Source: Lewinellaceae bacterium | Lineage (GTDB): Bacteria > Bacteroidota > Bacteroidia > Chitinophagales > Saprospiraceae | Direction: 5' to 3' | NCBI GenBank assembly: GCA_016711435.1 | Contig: JADJSY010000003.1 | Span: 186,001 to 250,000 of the forward strand | DNA length: 64,000 nucleotides | Translations under genes and position numbers: made by a program | Shown here: positions 16,121-28,022 of the stretch, piece by piece | Position numbering within the stretch: position 1 is the stretch's first letter | Layout of the letters: every line of letters begins with the position of its first letter | Notes under the pieces: model-generated | Told to the model about the DNA's origin: nothing | The model's database searches: none | The model's input: the letters and a program-made list of their open reading frames with translations, nothing else

Positions 16121-19100
16121 TTAGTCTGCAATTGTAACATCCCCTTTCATCAGAATACGCTGCCCGTCCGCCAGTTCTACTTCAGCCCACCAGACAAACA
16201 CTGCTGGATTGAGGGCTTTTCCACGGAAACGACCATCCCATCCCAGGGTTTCATCATTGGGCAGAATGTCGTCCCGACGGAAGACCATTGTTCCCCAGCG
16301 GTCGTATACTTGTAACGAGTTGATTTTATTCACCGTCCGCTCTGCTGCAAAAATCAGGAAAAAATCGCTTTTACCATCCTGGCGATGGGGACTGAAAATA
16401 TTGGGCGCCCATATTTGCGGATCATTCACCCGAACCAGGACTCTGGCAACAGATTCACAACCGTCTATATTGATTATCCGAACCGTGTATTCCGTGTCCT
16501 TGAATGGCCGGGCAATCACCTCGTTGATTTTACCGGTAGGCGTCAGGGTTTCCATCGGCTCCCAAATGATCGTATCTACCTGATTCAATGGAATATTGAT
16601 GGTTGCCGTCAGTTTGGCATCCTGTCCGAAGATCAATTTGATTTCGGGTGTTAAGGACACCTGCGGCTCCACCGGAACCGGGAATATGAGGTTTTGCTGG
16701 TGTTCACAACCATTGATATCTTGTACGACGATCGTATATGTGCCCGGCGCAAGTTCGGCAAATGCATTGGCCGTCACAAAATTATTGCCGCCATCGATGG
16801 AATAAAGGTATGGCCCTACCCCACCGTTCACGGCCTCCACCACGACTTCACCCGCTTTCCGCCACAAGCGGGAAGTACCCTGCTCAAACTCACGGAAGCC
16901 GGATAATTGGTGTTTTCCGTGACCAAAACGCTGGCGGTGTTGGTACACCCCGTTTGCGCGTTGATAACGGTCAAAGCATACAAACCCGGTTCGTTGACGA
17001 TGGGCGTGGGGCTGTTACCGCCGGAAACGATATGACCGTTGGCAGTGCTCCAAACATAATTGATGCCATTACCAGTTGTGGAACCGATGTTATTCAATGC
17101 TCCTTGGGTTACGGAACAGGTCAGCTCAAAAGCGCCGCCGGCTTGTGCCACCGGAGCTTGTATATCTTGTGCAACTGTGGTAGCCAGACTCGAAACGCAT
17201 CCATTGGAAGTATTGGTAATCAACAAATTATAGGCTCCAGGTTGATTCACTGCGGGCGTGAGGGTATTTGCGCCAGATACAATACCGGGGCCTGTCCAGG
17301 TATAGATGAATTGTCCGCCTGTGCTGCTGCCCGCGCCACTCAGGTTGGTCTGCGTAACGTAACAATTGAGTTGAGCCGGCGTTGCAATCGAAACAAGGGG
17401 CGGGGCTATATCATTACTGACAAGCACAGCATCTGAAGCCGTACAACCGTTGTACAGGTCGGTGGCTGTCAGCGTATACTGACCAATCAAGTTTACACCC
17501 GGAGTCGGCGTATTGCCTCCACTGAAGATACCCGGCCCGGCCCAGGCGTACGAAACGCCCTGCGCGCCGCCTGTTACATTGCCTTGCAACTGAATTTGAG
17601 TAACCGTACAGGTCAATAAATTACTAACTGTCGCATTCACTACCGGGGGCGTAATGTTTTGCTGGACCGCAACAGCAGAAGTGCCGGTACAACCATTTAT
17701 TGTATTGGTTACCAAAAGATTATATATACCCGGCTCGTTCACAACCGGATTTGAATCTGTCGATCCGGAAATGATGTTACCATCCGTGCTCGTCCATAGA
17801 TAAGCATATTGTGTGCCGGTGCTGCTACCAGCATTACTGAGCGGCAGGGTTTGTACCGCGCAAGTCAGTTCACCGCTTACGGCAGAAGCCGAGGCTGGAA
17901 ATTCCACATCTTCCGGCACCAACACGGTGGTCGTATTGGTGCAGCCCGTTGCCAGGTTCAGCACCTGTAACTGATAGGTACCCGGCTCGCTAACAGATGG
18001 AGCGGGCGTATCGCCGCCGTTCAGAATTTGTCCGTCCTGGGTAGACCATTGGTAACTGAATCCGGTACCGGTACTGCTGCCGGTTACGTTCAGGTTGGTT
18101 GTTAATACGGTACAAGTAAGGGTAGAGTCGTATCCCGCTACGGCCAACGGCGGCACAACATCCTGATTTACAAATACTTCCGAATTGGACGTACAACCGT
18201 TATCCACATTCGTAACCAGCAGGGTATAGGTTCCCGGCGCGCTAATAGCGGGCGTCAGGGTAGTATCTCCGTCCATAATTTGTCCATCCTGCGTACTCCA
18301 CTGATAGGAGAACTGGGCGCCGAGACTGCTGTTGTTACCGTCCAGCAACAAATTGGTTACCGCACAGGTAAGTGTCGGGGAAGCGCCCGCATCTGCTTCC
18401 GGCGTATTCTGATCCAGCAGGATTTGCACAGTGCTTTCGGCTGTACAGCCATTGCTCTGGTCTGTTACAATAATCGTATAAAATCCACTTTGATCCACCT
18501 GCGGCTGCAGGCTGGTATCGCCCAGCAAAATATTGCCGTTCTGGGTATTCCACTGATACAGGTACTGGCTGCCGCTGCTGCTGGCCGAACCATCGAGGGT
18601 TATGACCGGATTGGCGCAAGAGAGTACAGCCGGACTACTGGCCTGGGCTACCGGAGTAGTCAGATTTTCATTGATGATGACAGTTGAAAGCGATACGCAA
18701 CTATTGGCGGTATTGAACACTTCCAGGGTATACTGCCCCGGTTCGTCCACAACTGGCGTCAGCGTAGTGTCGCCTGAAACAATATGGCCGTTGCTTGTTT
18801 CCCAACTGTACACGATGGTGGCGCCTTGTGAAGAGTTCAGGCCGTTCAATTGCAAGTATCCCGTCACGCAGTTCAGTTCGCCTGTTACTTCCGCAACGGC
18901 ATCGGGCACGTTGGCATCCCTGAAAATGAGCACTTCATCCGCAGCCGTACATCCGTTGTAGGTATTAGTCACCACAACAAGATAGGTCCCGGGCGCATCC
19001 ACCACCGGATTCAAGGTGCTGTCTCCACCGGCAATATTGCCATCCGCCGTAATCCAGTTATAGGCAAACAAGGAGTCCATACTCCCCTGCCCTGTTAATG

Positions 19101-22100
19101 TTATGGATGGGATGACGCAGGTAAGTGTCGAAGACGGCCCTGCTTCCACAACCGGCAGGGCGATATCCCGGGAAATGATCACACTGTCGGAGGCGCTACA
19201 GTTGTTAAATGTATTGGTAATCAATAAATAATAGGTACCCGGCGCATCGATAGTGGGGGAAGGGGTATCAGCGCCGGACAGAATCTGTCCGCCATTGGAA
19301 GCAACCCACATATACTGGAAAAGTGCACCTGTGCTGGATGCGCTGCCATCGAGCGCAATCGATGTTTTTGTACAGGTCAGTTCATCTACAGACCCGGCTT
19401 CTGCAACCGGCAACGACACATCCTGCACGATTACAACAGCGGAAATCGCCGAACAACCATTGGACGTATTGGTGACTGTCAGGAAATATTCGCCGGGTTC
19501 TGCTACAAGAGGCTGCAAACCGGTAACACTGGCGATATCGCCCGGCCCGGCCCACGCATATGAATATTGCGATCCCTGGCTGGAAGCGCTCGCATTGATC
19601 ACAACACTGTTAACGGTACAAGTCAGGGTATCCGGCGCCCCTGCATTGGCTATCGGCAACCCTGCATCCGCCTGAACTGTCGTACTGGCGGTACTGGTGC
19701 ACCCGTTAATGGTATCGGTAACAACCAGCGTATAAGCGCCCACTGCATTGATAACAGGTTGCAGGGTATTCATGCCGGAGACAATGTTTCCATTTTGTGT
19801 CAGCCAGTTATATGTAAAAGGATTTCCGGCGCTGCTACCTGCTCCATTCAGGGAAATTGAAGCAACTGAACAACTCAATATCCCGCCGGGCGCAACCATT
19901 ACTTCAGGTGTAGTATAGTTGGTACCCACCACAACCGAAGCAGTCGCCGTGCAGCCGTTGCTCTGGTTGATAATATTTAAATTATAGGCGCCCGGGGCAT
20001 TTACGGCAGGTTGAAGCGTAGCGCCTCCTGAAACGATATTCCCATCAGGCGTGTCCCAGATGTAAACAAAGTCACTACCTACGCTGGATCCAATTGCATT
20101 TAAAGAAAGTTGTACGACATCGCAGGTCAGCGTTTGTGGCGGCCCGGCATAGGCCACCGGGAATTCCTGGCTGCTTTGCACCACAACAGATGCTGTATTG
20201 GTACAACCGTTTGCAGTGCTTGATACGGTCAGCGTATATGTGCCTTCGAGATTAACCGATGGATTCAAGGTTTGTTCTCCTGAAATGATATAACCATCTG
20301 TCGTACTCCACTGATATTGAAAAGGACTACCAGTGGACGAACCCTGGCCGTCCAGTTGTACCTGCGCATTCTGACAGGTAAGCAGGTCGTTTGCTGTAGC
20401 TATGGCATCCGGCAGTTCAACATCCTGGCCGACAGTCACTTGTGTAGTGGCAGAACAAGCGTTGGCGCTATTGGTAATAGTCAGTTGATAAATACCCGGC
20501 GCATTTATCTGTGGGGTGGCAGTATTATTACCGCTTACAATAAAACCGTTGGCGGTTGTCCAATTATAAACCGGGCTACCGGTCATCGTACTGCCGCTTG
20601 CATCCAGCCCGATCATCGGCGTATTACAGGTTAATTGTATGGGGGGTAAAATGACGGGCACCGGATTGACAATATTATTGGTTACAAGCACCATATCCGT
20701 ATCCGTACAACCCGTATTCACATTTGTTACATAAAGGGTGTACACCCCGGCCTGGCTCACAACCGGATTGCGGGTGTTCGCGCCGGATAGAATAGTACCG
20801 GGATTGGCGGTCCACTGGTATTGCATACCCAGTCCGGCGCTCGATTGACTTCCATCGAGCGTCAGTGTAGTCATGGTACAGGTGCGTGTACGGTCAGGTC
20901 CGGCAATAGCCGAGGGCAGGTTTTGATCGGTCGTAATCGTAACGACATCCAGCGAAGAACAACCATTAGCCGTATTGGTCACAACAATTGTATACGTTCC
21001 TGGCATATTCACTACAGGATGAAGTGTAGTCGCCCCCATTTCTATATTCCCGTCATAGGTTGACCACTCGTAAGAGTAGTTAGGGCCGAAGGAACTGCCT
21101 GCCCCGCTCAGGGTCACTGTCGGGTTTTGGCAGGTAAAACTGCCTGAAGGCCCGGCCTCTGCAAACGGCGGGGTGATATTCTGGGATACGGACACTTGTG
21201 CCTGCGCCGTGCAGCCGCTTTCCAGATTCGTAACAAGCAACCTGTACGTACCTGTCGAACCCGCCGTTATCGTCGGATCGCTGTTGATTCCAATAATCTG
21301 CCCGCCGGCAATAGCGGTCCAGTTGTATGTAATCAAGGAGCCGGATGTAGAGTTGCTGCCATCTAATTCAAGGGTTGGTAATGCGCAGGTGATCATGCCC
21401 GGCGCTATAATTTGAGCAACAGGCTGACTGAAATTGGATGTAATGACCACTACATCCGAGCTGGTACAACCTGTATTGGTGTTTGTAACCAGCAAGGTGT
21501 AAGTGCCGGGTTGATTAACAACAGGACTCAGGGTATTCTGCCCGGATACAAAGGCGCCCGGACTGGCAGACCAGGCAAATGTATACCCCAGCCCTGTGGT
21601 GCCCGAGCCGGTCAGTTGAACACTTTGAGTCAGGCAATTCAGAAGGCGATCGGAACCTGCATTTGCCTGCGGCACACTTTGATCCTGCGTTACATTGACG
21701 GACACCTGCTTCGTACAGCCGTTTGTATTATTGGTAACAATCAAAACATACGTACCACCTTGATTTACAATAGGATTGAGGGTGTTATTGCCTGAAAGAA
21801 TATTACCGTTAGCGGTCGTCCACTGATATGAAAATGCCGAGCCGGTACTGGAACCTGCGCCGTTGATGGTCACCGTTGCATTTTGGCAGTTGATACTATT
21901 GGGTGCGTTTGCCACAGCATTGGGCTGGGCCAAACTGGCCATAACGCTAACCGTAGCACTGGCCGTACAATTATTGGTTGGATTGGTGACAACCAACGTA
22001 TAGTTACCTCCAGCAGACACATTCGGTGTAAGCGTGTTGCTCCCACCGACGAGTGCGCCACCCGTCCAGTTATAGGTAAATCCGGGAGGCCCCTGCGAGC

Positions 22101-25100
22101 TGCCATTTCCATTTAACTGAATAACAGGGTTGAAACAATCCACGATACCAGGCGCCGCAACAACAGCAGTAGGCGCCTGGGTATTACCGGAGATGGTTAC
22201 ACTTTCTTCCGCCGTACAGCCCGTGTTATTATTGGTAACCAGCAAAGTATAGGTACCCGCCTGGTTGACAACGGGATTTAGCGATGTTGCGCCACTTTGT
22301 ATGTTGCCATTGGTCGTTGTCCATTGATAGGTAATAGCTGCGCCGGTAGCCGATCCGGCGCCGCTCAACGCAACAGTCGGATGGTTGCAGGCTATATTAA
22401 AAGGCGCCGAAGCATTGACATTAGGTGGGTTGTTATTATTTTGAATATTGACTGTGGCTACTTTGGTACAGCCGTTCAGGGTATTGGTTACGGTGAGGGT
22501 ATAAAGGCCTCCCTGGTTGATCTGCGGCATAAGCGTATTGCTGCAACAGGTTATACCCGGACCCGACCATTGATATTGAAAACCGGGGCCTTGTGAGGAG
22601 CCGCCTGCATTTAGGGTAAGCGTAGTAGTATTACAATTGAGTTGCGCGGGCGCTGCGATGGCGGCGGTCGGCTGTGCCACATTTGCCGCGACAGACACGG
22701 TTGCCGTAGTTGTACAATTTCTGGCATCCCGAACCGTGACGGTATAGTTCCCTCCCGTTGTTACGGTCGGATCCTGTGCCGTTGATCCATTGCTCCAGGT
22801 ATAATTGTAATTCGGCGTTCCGCCATTTACAGTCAGGTCTATCGAATTATTTGGAGTAAAACAATTGATGAGGCCGGAAGTATTTGCAGCGGCGGTTAAT
22901 TGCGGCGGCTCTGTCAAGGTCACACTCGCTACCTCCGTACATCCCTGGCTGCTGGTGACGGTTGCCGTATACGTGCCGGGGGCTAAATTATTGGGATTGG
23001 CGCCCGAACCGCTGGGAGACCAGGCATACGTGTACGGCCCGGAGCCTCCGCTGGGAGCAGCAATGATCGCCCCGTTATTGGAACCGAAACACGTCGGAGC
23101 CGTTGGCGTCAGGTTGAGGTTTACATTTACCTGTTGAACATTCACAGTACCGCTCACCGTTCCGGTACACCCATTTTGTGAAACCACACTGACCAATGAG
23201 TAGGTTCCCGGTTGATTAGCGACTATTACGACAGGGCTGCTACTGAACGTTTCTGTATTGGAAAGGCCATTTGCCAGCCAGGTCACTGTCCAGTCTCCTG
23301 GCCCTCCCAATGTCAGGGTAAGATCGACGGGATTGCCGGAACCTACACAAAACGCACCCGAACCCGACAAAGTGGCGGTTGGCGCGGGCGCCAGGGTAAC
23401 CGTTGCGTTATCCGTACTGGTTCTTCCGCAGGCATCTGTTACGGTTACAGTATAGGTATTCGTTCCCGGAGTGAAAACGCTGATAGAAGAAGAAGTGCCG
23501 CCGGTGCTCCAGACATACGTCAATGGCGCCTGTCCTCCCGTTATAAACGGCGTAAGAATCGCATTGGTGCTTCCACAACCATTCACATCATTTAAAGAAA
23601 CCTGCATGGGCGGTACATCCTGAATATTAAAGGTTACCTGGGTCTGGGTGCAGGAACAGGGATTGTCCAATAAGAGCACAATTGTTTCAGTTCCCTCGGC
23701 AATCAGATCGGAGAATACATTGACCGGTATCAAATGCTGGACTGGCCTGCCGGGATGGTATACGAACCCGCTAAGGGCGTATAGTCTACTCCAGGTGTTG
23801 CAGAACCGCTCAGTGTAAAATTCACATTGACGGGCTGACTCAAATCTGTGCCTCCACGCTGAAACCGGATAAAGCCCTGTCCACAGCCTTCCAGTACAAA
23901 TTGACTGGCAGACGGATAGACAGGTTGTACATTTACGATACCGCCTGCAGCAAATGAGTTGGCCCCCAAAAAAACTGCGGAAGCATAGTCATCATCGCCT
24001 ACGTCTGCAATTGCCAGTTTGATATGATACGTCTGGCAGGGAATAACATTTGCAGTCGCTGTAAATACGGCAGTCCAGCCATCTAACTGACATTCCGCAG
24101 CATTGGCAGGGGGAGTGCCGCAGGTCGAGCTATTCCCAATAAAAAAACCCGTATTCGTTACATCACTTACGTTGTCAATAGAAACGGGCGTAGTGCTACT
24201 GGGTATGAGTGCGATATTCTTATTCCCGCTTATGCCCGGACCACTGATAAAAAAGCCGAAAACATCGTTAAACCCGGCATCTACAAACTCACAGTACTCT
24301 TCCGAGCCGAAAACAAATTCAAAAGATACCACCGGGGAAGTCGGCCTGAAATCAAATTCAATTTTGCTCAGGTCATGCTGAGTGCCGTTGGTCAGCGTAT
24401 CCAGGTCGGGATCGTTGGTAGTTGCCATGCTGTAGCCTCCGTAGGCAGAGCCCGAATTATTGGGTCCGGGCAATATATTTACATTGCCCGTACAAAGCAC
24501 CATGCCGTTATTAATGCCAATACTCGATCCTCCGTTCGCAAAAGTTCCACGAGACGAAGCATTCCCGGCGGTTGTTACATTGCTGACATCAAAACAGTTG
24601 CCACCAATTAACACATTGGAAACCAAGGTATTAGCAGATACATTTCCGGTAGTGGACAAGTTTGCAAATTCTGCCTGGTTCGAAATTTCCTCCGGTATTT
24701 CCAGGGGTTTTGTGTCGTCTATCCGGCGGATGGAAATATAAACCGGCACTGTACCAGATATTTCATCAGCAACCATGTCCAAGGTCAATACCATACAAGC
24801 GGAATCGGCGGTGATGAAAACACGTTGTGGCAGCTGCACATCCTGTTGATATAAAACTGCCTGGTTCAAGCGCCATGTAAAGCCGGCTTGCTGATTTTTA
24901 TCGGCAGGATTTGCATTGACAGAGTATGCGCCCCCTGGTGTAAGCCCGCATACATGAATATCTGTTGTACCGGGACTGATGTTCAACAGATGTCGTCTGT
25001 TTTGTGGAGACCACTGTATTTCAGAAGTTTGCTGTGCCGTAAGTACATTGTTATTGATCAAAAAGCAATAAAGTATAAGCGGTAAGGTGTACCAAATACG

Positions 25101-25103
25101 CAT
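16121..25103 (-). CDS. Giant T9SS type B secreted repeat protein (two frameshifts)
   Basis: One gene read in three frames, about 2,994 residues when two single-base deletions are repaired. Start at 25103 gives signal peptide 'MRIWYTLPLILYCFLINN'; upstream in-frame Met at 25214 is unlikely. Order: choice-of-anchor-L-type domain ('LSKIEFDFRP', 'VFGFFISGPGISG'), a Calx-beta-like region ('VNFTLSGSATPGVDYTPLAG') broken near 23740 where one T is missing, SprB-like and PKD-like units, then about 24 tandem ~83-residue domains (16905-22890). The frame breaks again near 16875. The C-terminus holds 'LQVYDRWGTMVF' and 'NPAVFVWWAEVEL', the gliding-motility-associated type B sorting signal. Secreted through the type IX system, likely a surface adhesin. 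Confidence 0.85.
16905..22890 (-). repeat. About 24 tandem Ig-like coding repeats (~249 bases each)
   Basis: Within the giant protein, units of about 83 residues follow the plan LTC...L.G..SS.G..F.Y.W.T..G.I.SG..TL.P.V..PG.Y.L.VTN..NGCT...V.V....P.A.A. I counted 24 'GCT/GCS/NCT'-type turns from 'NCTTTATVSV' to 'TGCTNTASVLV'. Each unit has one Cys near its start and one in the NGC turn, fit for an internal disulphide. Units are diverged at the DNA level, so this is an old array. Confidence 0.85.
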
Positions 25104-25431
25104 AAGCAGGATAGATTGAGAAAGTTCGGAATATCGGTAGGGATGATTGCCAACAAAGGATTCCAGGGGAGTTGACAAATAGTATTCCGGGTAAGTAAAA
25201 GGGCAAAATTGCAAAAAGCAATGTAAATCAATGATTTACAAAATATCTAGTGTTAACTAATTTTGCACACCTAACTTATGAGCGCACAAAATATCTTTAA
25301 TTCGGCAGTACCAACAACAACTGACCTGCTTTTTTTGCCGAATTCATATCTTTTGCATCTCCATGACATCTCCATTAATCTTTTAAATCCAAAGTAAAGA
25401 AAGTTGCACCTACCTTTGCTGCCCGATTCAT

Positions 25432-26856
25432 ATGAAAAACTATATCAACCAAACCCTTTTGCTGCTCCTGTTGCTGATACTATTCCTTACCGGACTAGCC
25501 TGGGTACCCGAAAACCTCGCCATCGGCGAGTTCCGGTTGCGGAAAATGGACATTTTTGCAGACATCCGTCGCGCTTCCGATGTGATGCCGTTTGTAAAAG
25601 ATAGCACCCAGCCCGATACGGCCGGCTGGTATGCTGCCGATACTATTCTGCCGGCGGTTTTGCCGGATTCCGTCGGACCTTTACCGCCAGTGGACTCCTC
25701 TTTGTTTGGTAAAATTCTGGAAGACTATACACCCGACCAACAGGGCTTGGCCCGCTTTTTTACAGCGGTCGATTCTATCAGACACGGCCAGACCGTCCGT
25801 GTTGCCTGGTATGGCGATTCATTTGTGGAAGGTGATATTTTAGTGGGCGATTTGCGCGATACGCTGCAAACGCTTTGGGGCGGACAAGGCGTTGGTTTTG
25901 TGCCCGTTACTTCGGAAGTAGCGCAATTTAAACGCACCTTGAAACACCAGTTTCAGGGCTGGACAACCTATTCTGTTGTCAAAAAACTCGAAAACCGTCC
26001 TGTATATGGCATCAATGGATATGCCTATCAGCCGGAACCGGAGGCTAAAATACACTATGAGGGCGCTTCCTACTTTCGCCATACGGCTCAATGGACTCAA
26101 TTCCGTTTTTTTTACAGCGCGGAACAAAGCCTTTCATTCGTCTGGCAACAACAGGATGGAATGCCTCAAAACGACACTTTGTCCGCCGCTCCCGGGCGTA
26201 TCCGGGCCTGGAAATGGACGGCAAATTATCCGGGTACCACCGCTTTTGCCGTGCGATTTCCACAAACAGAAGGTTTGATGCTGTACGGCGCCAGCCTGGA
26301 AAACGGGCCGGGCTTTTATCTGGACAATTTCTCCATCCGGGGAAATAGCGGCGGCCCGCTCAAACTGCTCCGTCCGGATATAATGCGCCAGTTCGACCGT
26401 TTTCAACACTACAATCTCATCGTTTTGCAGGTTGGCCTGAATGCGGTCACCAATTCACTGAATAATATCAAGTGGTACCAGGCCGAACTCGACCGCACTT
26501 TTGCACATTTACGTGCCTGTTTTCCCGATAAACCCATCCTGATCGTCAGCGTGGGAGACCGGGCAAACAAAAACGGCACAGAACTGGCTACCATGCGCGG
26601 CGTGCCCGCTATTGTAGCCATGCAGCGCGATTTGTCGCGCAAACACGGATTCCTTTTTTATGATCTTTTTCATGGAATGGGCGGGCCGGGATCGATGGTT
26701 CAACTGGCGCACCACAAGCCCCGTTATGCCAACCTCGATTATACGCACCTTACCCATGAAGGCGGCAAGGTCATGGGCGCCTTGTTCGCGCAACTGTTTT
26801 TAGAAGAAAAGGCTAAAAGAAGTCCGAAGTCCGAAGTCGTCAGTCCGAAGTCGTAA
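25432..26856 (+). CDS. Membrane-anchored SGNH-hydrolase-like envelope protein
   Basis: 474 residues. N-terminal signal anchor 'QTLLLLLLLILFLTGLAWV' (about 6-25). Block I 'WYGDSFVEGD' (about residue 125), a central beta-rich insert (about 185-300), block III-like 'LQVGLNAV' and block V 'DYTHLTHEG' with Asp and His. This matches periplasmic SGNH proteins that transfer or remove acyl groups on cell-surface polymers; here the substrate is unknown. The last ten or so residues ('RSPKSEVVSPKS') are translated from a heptamer array that begins at 26818, so the ancestral C-terminus was probably around 'FLEEKAK'. Transcribed alone, convergent with the dioxygenase gene. Confidence 0.8.
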   Translation: MKNYINQTLLLLLLLILFLTGLAWVPENLAIGEFRLRKMDIFADIRRASDVMPFVKDSTQPDTAGWYAADTILPAVLPDSVGPLPPVDSSLFGKILEDYTPDQQGLARFFTAVDSIRHGQTVRVAWYGDSFVEGDILVGDLRDTLQTLWGGQGVGFVPVTSEVAQFKRTLKHQFQGWTTYSVVKKLENRPVYGINGYAYQPEPEAKIHYEGASYFRHTAQWTQFRFFYSAEQSLSFVWQQQDGMPQNDTLSAAPGRIRAWKWTANYPGTTAFAVRFPQTEGLMLYGASLENGPGFYLDNFSIRGNSGGPLKLLRPDIMRQFDRFQHYNLIVLQVGLNAVTNSLNNIKWYQAELDRTFAHLRACFPDKPILIVSVGDRANKNGTELATMRGVPAIVAMQRDLSRKHGFLFYDLFHGMGGPGSMVQLAHHKPRYANLDYTHLTHEGGKVMGALFAQLFLEEKAKRSPKSEVVSPKS

Positions 26857-26993
26857 GTGCGAAGTCCGTTGCAAGTCGTCAGTCCGAAGTCGTAAGTGCG
26901 AAGTCCGTTGCAAGTCTGAAGTACGAAGTCTGAAGTGCGAAGTCCGTTGCTAGCCCGAAGTCCGAAGTCGTAAGTGCGAAGTCGGTTGCTTTT
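26818..26993. repeat. Heptamer array family F, single orientation, higher-order period
   Basis: More than twenty AGTCCGA/AGTGCGA/AGTCGTA units in one orientation. A higher-order unit of about 39 bases ending in AAGTCCGTTGC recurs four times (last with GTCGGTTGC). The first 36 bases are in frame with the SGNH gene and give it its last codons and stop. No opposite arm. Confidence 0.85.
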
Positions 26994-26998
26994 GGTTA

Positions 26999-27886
26999 TT
27001 ACCCAACCTGGAATGTCCGCATACTGATACCCCCGAACGTAACTTCCTCGTAGGTCTGCCGGATGTCTTCTTTTTCGTCTGCCAGCCCCAGGGTGTACAG
27101 CAGCGGCACATAGTGGTCTACAGTCGGTACGGATAATTTTCCGGCTGTTCCGGCCTTTTCATAGTCCGTCAGACTTTGAAAGTCGCGGTTTTTTATTTTT
27201 TCATGCACCCAGTTGTCGAATTCAACAGCCCAGTCAAAGGGGCTGGTATCCTGATTTTGCAGTTTCGACATGCTCATGCGCAGGTTGTGCACAATATTTC
27301 CGCTGCCGATGACCAATACGCCGCGTTCCCGCAAAGCGCGAATTTCCTTTGCCAGATTAAGGTGGTACGACATGGGCTGATAGTAGTCGATGCTTAACTG
27401 GAACACCGGAATATCGGCCTTGGGAAACAGGTGCATCAGAATCGTCCAGGCGCCGTGGTCGATTCCCCAATCGTCTGCTTCATGGATCAATGCACTTAAT
27501 TTCGCGGTTTCTTTGGCTATTTCCGGCGCCCCGGGAGCCGGATACTGCGCATCAAACAAAGCCTGCGGAAACCCACCGAAATCATGGATGGTTTCCGGCT
27601 TTGGAATGACATTTACAAAGCTTCCCCTTGTCAGCCAGTGTGCCGATACCACCAGGATCGCGGCAGGTTTTTGCCTGTTTTGCATGGTTTCACCCATTTC
27701 ACGGAGGCTGCGGGTGAAAGGGTTGTCTTCCAGCGCATTCATAGGACTGCCGTGCCCGACAAACCAGACGGGCATCTTTTCGGACAAGGGAAGCGCGCCC
27801 GTTATTTTCGGGAAATCCTGAAGTTTCATATTGCAGGTCGCAAGCGGCCACAAGGCCATAGTTTGGAGAAAACGAAGACGATCCAA
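26999..27886 (-). CDS. ygiD: YgiD-type extradiol ring-cleavage dioxygenase
   Basis: 295 residues, class III extradiol dioxygenase (LigB-like). 'VWFVGHGSPMNAL' near residue 40 with a metal-binding His, 'AILVVSAHWLT' with a second, 'DDWGIDHGAWTIL' and 'VIGSGNIVHNLR' are all typical of E. coli YgiD and plant DOPA dioxygenase, which open catechol rings of DOPA using Zn or Fe. The first 35 residues look weakly hydrophobic, and a Met at about residue 20 is another possible start. Gene stands alone; the natural substrate is not known for most bacterial members. Confidence 0.9.
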   Translation of the reverse strand: MDRLRFLQTMALWPLATCNMKLQDFPKITGALPLSEKMPVWFVGHGSPMNALEDNPFTRSLREMGETMQNRQKPAAILVVSAHWLTRGSFVNVIPKPETIHDFGGFPQALFDAQYPAPGAPEIAKETAKLSALIHEADDWGIDHGAWTILMHLFPKADIPVFQLSIDYYQPMSYHLNLAKEIRALRERGVLVIGSGNIVHNLRMSMSKLQNQDTSPFDWAVEFDNWVHEKIKNRDFQSLTDYEKAGTAGKLSVPTVDHYVPLLYTLGLADEKEDIRQTYEEVTFGGISMRTFQVG

Positions 27887-27982
27887 GACGCAAACAATTT
27901 AAGTGTTATAATCTTTAATGACAAAAGGGGGCCCGGAACCGCCGCCCCACACCATTGCTGGTAAGTAAGCACTCTCATAGCA

Positions 27983-28015
27983 AGCAGTCATTCCAAAGGG
28001 AGTGGCTGCTTTTTT
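27983..28015 (+). terminator. Orphan plus-strand terminator between two minus-strand genes
   Basis: 12-bp stem with two G-T pairs (AGCAGTCATTCC with GGAGTGGCTGCT) followed by six T on the plus strand. Both flanking genes are on the minus strand, where the hairpin has no T-tail. It may serve the LytTR gene imperfectly, or end an unannotated plus-strand small RNA. Confidence 0.55.
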
Positions 28016-28022
28016 GTTTATG

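Noticed and set aside
22297..22596. Many plus-strand ORFs across 16.7-24.7 kb
   Set aside because: All are antisense to the repeat domains of the giant secreted protein.
26818..26993. CRISPR-like appearance of the repeat array
   Set aside because: Units are contiguous 7-mers with no spacers and no cas genes nearby.
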